Below are positions 59,487 through 64,000 of a stretch of 64,000 bases of DNA, piece after piece (the first letter of the stretch is position 1; each line of letters opens with the position of its first letter). Position numbers and translations under genes: made by a program. Below the pieces are notes generated by a model. It saw only the letters and a list, made by a program, of their open reading frames with translations. It was not told where the DNA came from and ran no database searches. Source of the stretch: Sipunculus nudus. Taxonomy: Eukaryota; Annelida; Sipuncula; Golfingiida; Sipunculidae. The stretch is taken from assembly GCA_026874595.1 (NCBI GenBank), contig CM049306.1, forward strand, positions 13,971,019 through 14,035,018, written 5' to 3'.

Positions 59487-60114
59487 CTGCAAATTTCTAT
59501 ATAGTACACCATGGAGATTCAACTATAATCAAGAGATATTATCTTTGCTGTAGCATTGAACAGAAATTAAAATAGCAATTTAGGATATTTATAGTATATC
59601 CACTTTCTGTACGCGAGTCTTGGAAATTTCATTCTAGATTCAAGATTCGATGTTAACGTGCCCCATCCATCCAGTACAAGCAGAACTCATACAAACAGAA
59701 CAATGTAATTACTCTTTTATTTGTCCCCATAAAACACAGACAACTGAACTGTAAGCAACGTACGTTAGTCACAATCGTACATACTTTCAAGTTTCTGATT
59801 AATTTGACCTAAAATGAAGAGCCTGATGTTTAGTTTTTAAATGCTAAGATATATCTGGCAAGAAAGCATCCATTTTTACAGTTGAACCAAAGACCATGCA
59901 TAATGGCATTATGCATTCATTGATAATGACCTTTCAGCAATTTATACTTAACTGATAGGAACTTCCCAATATTCACATATCCCAATATTCAAATGTTTTC
60001 GATATTTTGAGAGATGTTAATTTTATCAAATCTCTAGGATATTATAACTTGTCATATATAACACGCATCACAAAATGCAGAAAGTAAAAGCACTTCATGA
60101 TTTTCAAAAGTAAA

Positions 60115-60430
60115 CAGTGGCGGATCCAGAGCTCTCCGAGCCGTCCCCCCCCCCCCCCCCCCCCACCTCCACCCACCCCTACCACCACCACCCGTTGAGC
60201 TGAGACATCTCTCATTTTATGAAATTCTTTTCCAAGTTATTCGTAATTAATCTTCTTTTCTTAGATATCTTTTTTAATTAGTTTACGTATTTAGTAATAA
60301 TTAATATATACCGGTATATATATTGCATATATAGGGTAATATAATATTGCATATATATATTGTTTAATATCTATATACCGCTAACCTAAAATTAGCGCCC
60401 TCTGTTCTTGAATATCTGGATCCGCCACTG
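60115..60430. mobile_element. hAT MITE with perfect 15-bp TIRs
   Basis: CAGTGGCGGATCCAG at 60115 and CTGGATCCGCCACTG ending 60430 are exact inverted repeats. The interior has a C-run (about 60146-60163) and A/T-rich DNA without coding capacity. The 8-bp flanks do not match. Confidence 0.8.
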
Positions 60431-61037
60431 CTAAATGGTATACATTCTGCTCTGCTATGATTGTCGTAAAAATAAGATACATCTCTGTTCTTGGCAACTG
60501 ATTCTAGATTTACATGTATTTTACAAAGCCGTTACTTCAAAATATATAAAATATTCAAAAACAAATATCATTAAATGCTTTACTTGCGAAAAACGCATGC
60601 CTTATTAAGTATTATCATTTCAGTACAACAAAATGAAATGGTTCATGATTTAGCCTGAATCCACAGCACAAAACAATCCAGAGACACAAATTTCCTTTCT
60701 GAAATAACTGAAATTGCAATGGCTGTGTGCACCTGTCAGACGAGCATTTAAGAAAAATGAATGATCTAATATTTCTATACCCCTTCCAATGGATTCTATA
60801 TCAGTCCATGCAATTTACCCCAGTCCTCGTTCACTTACAGAATGAATAAATGTTTATTTTTTTTCAAAACCCTCTGTGTTGAAAGCCGAATGGTTCTGGC
60901 AGAGTTATCTTAAACCAATTATCTGTAAACAAAAAAAAATTGACACCACAGTCGCTTGAATCCATGCATTTTTGTGGGTGTGATTTCATCGAGAAATGGA
61001 CGAAACTGTGCACTAAATTAGTATTTATATTGTCATG

Positions 61038-61248
61038 CAGAAGCGGATCAAGTGGGAGGGTCTAGGGGGTCCGGACCACCCCCACCCCCACCCCCTCTCT
61101 CTTTCAGCAGTTGCAAGCTTTTTTTAAGTGCTTCAGACCAATTGTTCGGCCTGGCTTCTCCTTTTCTGAACCTGGTGACCTTTTTATAGGCTTTGTCATT
61201 AGTCCTCCTGGGTTGGACCCTCTCCCTAAATCCTGGATGCGCCCCGAC
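61038..61248 (+). mobile_element. hAT MITE (CAGAAGCGGATCA...CTGGATGCGCCCC)
   Basis: Degenerate inverted ends of the same family. TCATG occurs directly on both sides (61033-61037 and 61249-61253), a possible partial duplication. Confidence 0.6.
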
Positions 61249-61253
61249 TCATG

Positions 61254-63050
61254 TCTTACTTCCTTTGGAGATAGCGTGTGTCAATTAAGAGGTGTCCAAA
61301 ACACGCGTCATCCCATATGAGCTATTACTTTCTAGGATAAGGATTCAAGCGACACGTAGCGAGAAAAATATTAACAAGGGACCCATGGGTCACGGACCTC
61401 AGCTGTTATATATGATCACAAAATATGATTTGGAAGAGGAGGTAGGTAAATGCTGGTTTTGTTTGGTAATAGAAGCTCTATTAGGAGTTGAAAGTGCTTA
61501 ACTCAAGTTATGTAAGATTTTGATAATATCCTTGGAGACAGGGAAGAGAATTGATGTCATTTATATTATTTACAGTTGGAAATGGTGTGCTAATTTCACA
61601 CAGGTTTTGACTTGGCCATAAATCTTTATCTACATTGCAGCAGATTTATTTTAAAAGTTAAACTATTTATTAAAAATTAATAACAAATACTGTCAAATAT
61701 AATTTAAAAAAATAATAACAGTATCATCTGGGTTTTTTTTCGTCAAAGATATTTTAATAATATTATCAAAATAAATGATTATTAAATAATATTATAGAAT
61801 ATATTCATGAATGCATTTGTATTCAAATACTTTCATTTTTTACCTGTATTCCTATTCTTATGCATGAGATTATATAGTACATATTCAAATTTGCATTCAA
61901 ATACATTTGCAAAGTACTGCACCATGTCCGGTATATTCAGTTTCAGCCAAAAAAGTTCTTGAGAATCTAGTATAAACAAATTTTACAAATTTAAATAATG
62001 ATCATAAGTACCTGGTTTTATGGATTTTATTTATATTAAAAAATAAAACTATTATATTCACTTTGGACTACCTTCACATCAATCTACATACTAGACATAG
62101 CAAGAGTCTTATGACAATTTTTAACATTACAGAAATCATAATGAGAAATTGTCTAAGATTTGCTTTTTTATCATATTCATATTTTTTTATTTAAAAAAAT
62201 GTATCAGAAAAAAATTGAAGTTATTTCAGATATGAAACCATTATATGTGTGAAAAATAACCCAAGGATAAGAACATCCTTAATTTTATACAAGGAGAAAA
62301 CTAAAGATGGGCAAGTTCAATTTTATTAACTGAAATAAAGGAACCAGTAATATAAATTTAGATTATTTACATCGTCTTGTGACAGCTGATACAGCCACGC
62401 GTCATAACGTCATTAGTGAAACATATTGACATCTTTAATTAGTACTTGTCTAAATAAAATTTAAAATTTTGACATATTTTAATCTTTTTTTACTTTTGAA
62501 ATAAAGATATATTATCACGCTGAAACACTTGGAAAAGACCCGGACATTAACATTGATATTATGAACTGCATCTTTGTCTATGATTATTTTCCTTCATATA
62601 ATCCCCAATAGTACGAACAATATAATTTAATTTTTTTTTCAATATTAAAATTGAAAAGAAAAATACCATAGGTGGCTCAATGGTGTTATTTAGAATAAAT
62701 TTTCATCCATCCATACAAAATCCATAAAACATCAGTAATTGCAAGGTAATTCACTGTTAATGTCCCACTCATCAACTATCAAATTCCTTTTCTATTGATT
62801 TTTCTTAAAGTTGTTATTATAGACCTATAGAAATTTATTTATTTATTGTTTATTGTTATGCCGTTAGTCTATACAATTAATAGATGAGTTCGGTTGGACA
62901 CCTGAATCAACTGAGGCCAGCCATAAGCTGCCTGGCTAACCAGTATATGCCCCGCCTCAAGCGTGCATAATTGGCCTGAAAGGTCAACTAGAGGACATAC
63001 AGGTGACTAAAGAGGGGCTGGGTAGAGCCTGGGTCTGACATGGTCTCGTT
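61254..63050. other. No gene seen; very A/T-rich
   Basis: Long A/T-rich stretch with many stops in all frames and no repeat boundary recognised. Confidence 0.5.
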
Positions 63051-63054
63051 AAAA

Positions 63055-64000
63055 CTTTAATAAAAGCTACAGTTTTGGCGAATTTCGTTAAACTTTCAAA
63101 ACTAACAAGCTGAAATCCTTATTTCTGCATAATATGAAAATTAAATCAACAGTGTTTACAGGAAACAAACGCGCCATGGTCAAAGTTAGGCAAAATTTAA
63201 GGTACTGATTTTATATTTATGCTAATAACTTATAAAATTTAAAAAATTCAAATCTAATTTTGGGTATACAATTGAATCTTGATTAAATATTGTTATATCC
63301 CTTCCAAAAATAATCTCTAGCTTCAGCAATTTTCATGTTAAGGAAGTAAATATATATTTTGGTTTTTTACAAAGTGCATTATGTCCGGCCCCATAGCTTA
63401 AAACAATTTCGCAGTACTGACATCATTTCCTTCATGTGCATACAGTACGAAAAGAAGAACATGTATATTATATATGATGAAAGTCAGATCAGTAGTTTTG
63501 ATTTTAGGCAGTCTTTAAGTGTAACAATGTTTTTTTAATTGAAAATTGAAGTTTTTTCTTATATCTCGAAGGAATGAAGTTCTAGTGAACAAACTTTTGG
63601 TTTGGTAGGGGGTTTTGGGGACATCTAACTGTATGCCAAATTTAGGGAGCTGAGAGCTGGCCTGGGAAGCTGGGGAGCTGAGCTCTAGAAAACTGCATCA
63701 CACTTGCTTGATCTAAACAATACTTTACATGGTGCTTGAAAACTTGAATAAAATCTACAGTTTTTGATTAAATGGTTTCAAATTTCATATGTTAACAGAT
63801 GAAATGCTTATGGTAACATGCTGTGAATAGTAAAAACACAGCGGTTACAGGAAAAAAATGTGCAATGGTCAAATCTGGGCAAAATTTAAGATACTGATTT
63901 TATATTTATGCTTATAACTTATAAAATTTGAAAAATTCAGATCTAATTTTGGGTATACGACTGAATCTTGATTAAATATAGTTATATACCTGAAAGAAAG
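63055..64000 (+). repeat. Direct repeat, ~690-bp period
   Basis: Text from TACAGTTTTNG through GGCAAAATTTAAGGTACTGA and TAATTTTGGGTATAC to GATTAAATAT is present at about 63065-63300 and again about 689 bp later, running to the right edge. The array may continue outside the window. Confidence 0.7.

Noticed and set aside
1-64000. CRISPR arrays, operons, riboswitches, rRNA or bacterial features
   Set aside because: The sequence is eukaryotic; the tandem arrays have variable contiguous units with no spacers, and no rRNA or tRNA cloverleaf was seen.

Overview
The window is A/T-rich eukaryotic DNA: split genes with GT-AG introns, long (TA)n, (GA)n and poly-G/C tracts, and a dense mix of hAT-like MITEs, solo LTRs, minisatellites and dispersed repeats. 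The protein families are metazoan. The repeat style (GGACGGACAGACGG-type repeats, CAGTGGCG-type hAT MITEs, AGGTCA-palindrome repeats) suggests a lophotrochozoan, most likely a mollusc; that placement is an inference.

Three genes are well supported. (1) A two-exon rhodopsin-class GPCR on the + strand (30018-33006, 594 aa) has a long Thr/Ser-rich N-glycosylated ectodomain. (2) and (3) Two tandem paralogues on the - strand (34774-39007 and 47460-52035) each have four coding exons and encode about 518-531 aa. Each protein has an N-terminal signal anchor followed by an UPF0489 (C5orf22-like) domain with E-E-H-H, H-x-D-x-H-x-D and D-x-D-x-D motifs. Exon lengths and phases match between the copies (about 226/229, 62, 126 and about 1140 bp), so this is a segmental duplication of a whole split gene. 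The upstream-most-in-transcription copy (47-52 kb) has clean splice sites. The other (35-39 kb) has lost the AG of its last acceptor and probably uses an in-frame cryptic AG.

Layout. 0-1.7 kb: decayed LINE endonuclease and an AGGTCA-rich repeat. 2.7-4.8 kb: a foldback element, then a hAT MITE with an 8-bp target duplication split by a solo LTR. 12.6-15.9 kb: a 3.3-kb hAT-like element with TIRs and a near-perfect 8-bp duplication, also split by a related solo LTR. 16-22 kb: MITEs and a dispersed repeat. 25.2-27.3 kb: 26-bp minisatellite next to an array of about 180-bp units. 30-33 kb: GPCR. 34.8-52 kb: UPF0489 pair, separated by a second array of the about 180-bp unit and a 2.2-kb 32-bp minisatellite. 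53-64 kb: candidate exons, microsatellites, MITEs and A/T-rich DNA.

Four further exon-like segments (22.3, 42.7, 53.2 and 57.2 kb) have open frames bounded by splice signals but no recognisable family. The GPCR and the UPF0489 genes show no evident functional link; their proximity is probably incidental. Exon coordinates were read by eye from splice signals and frame continuity, without transcript data.
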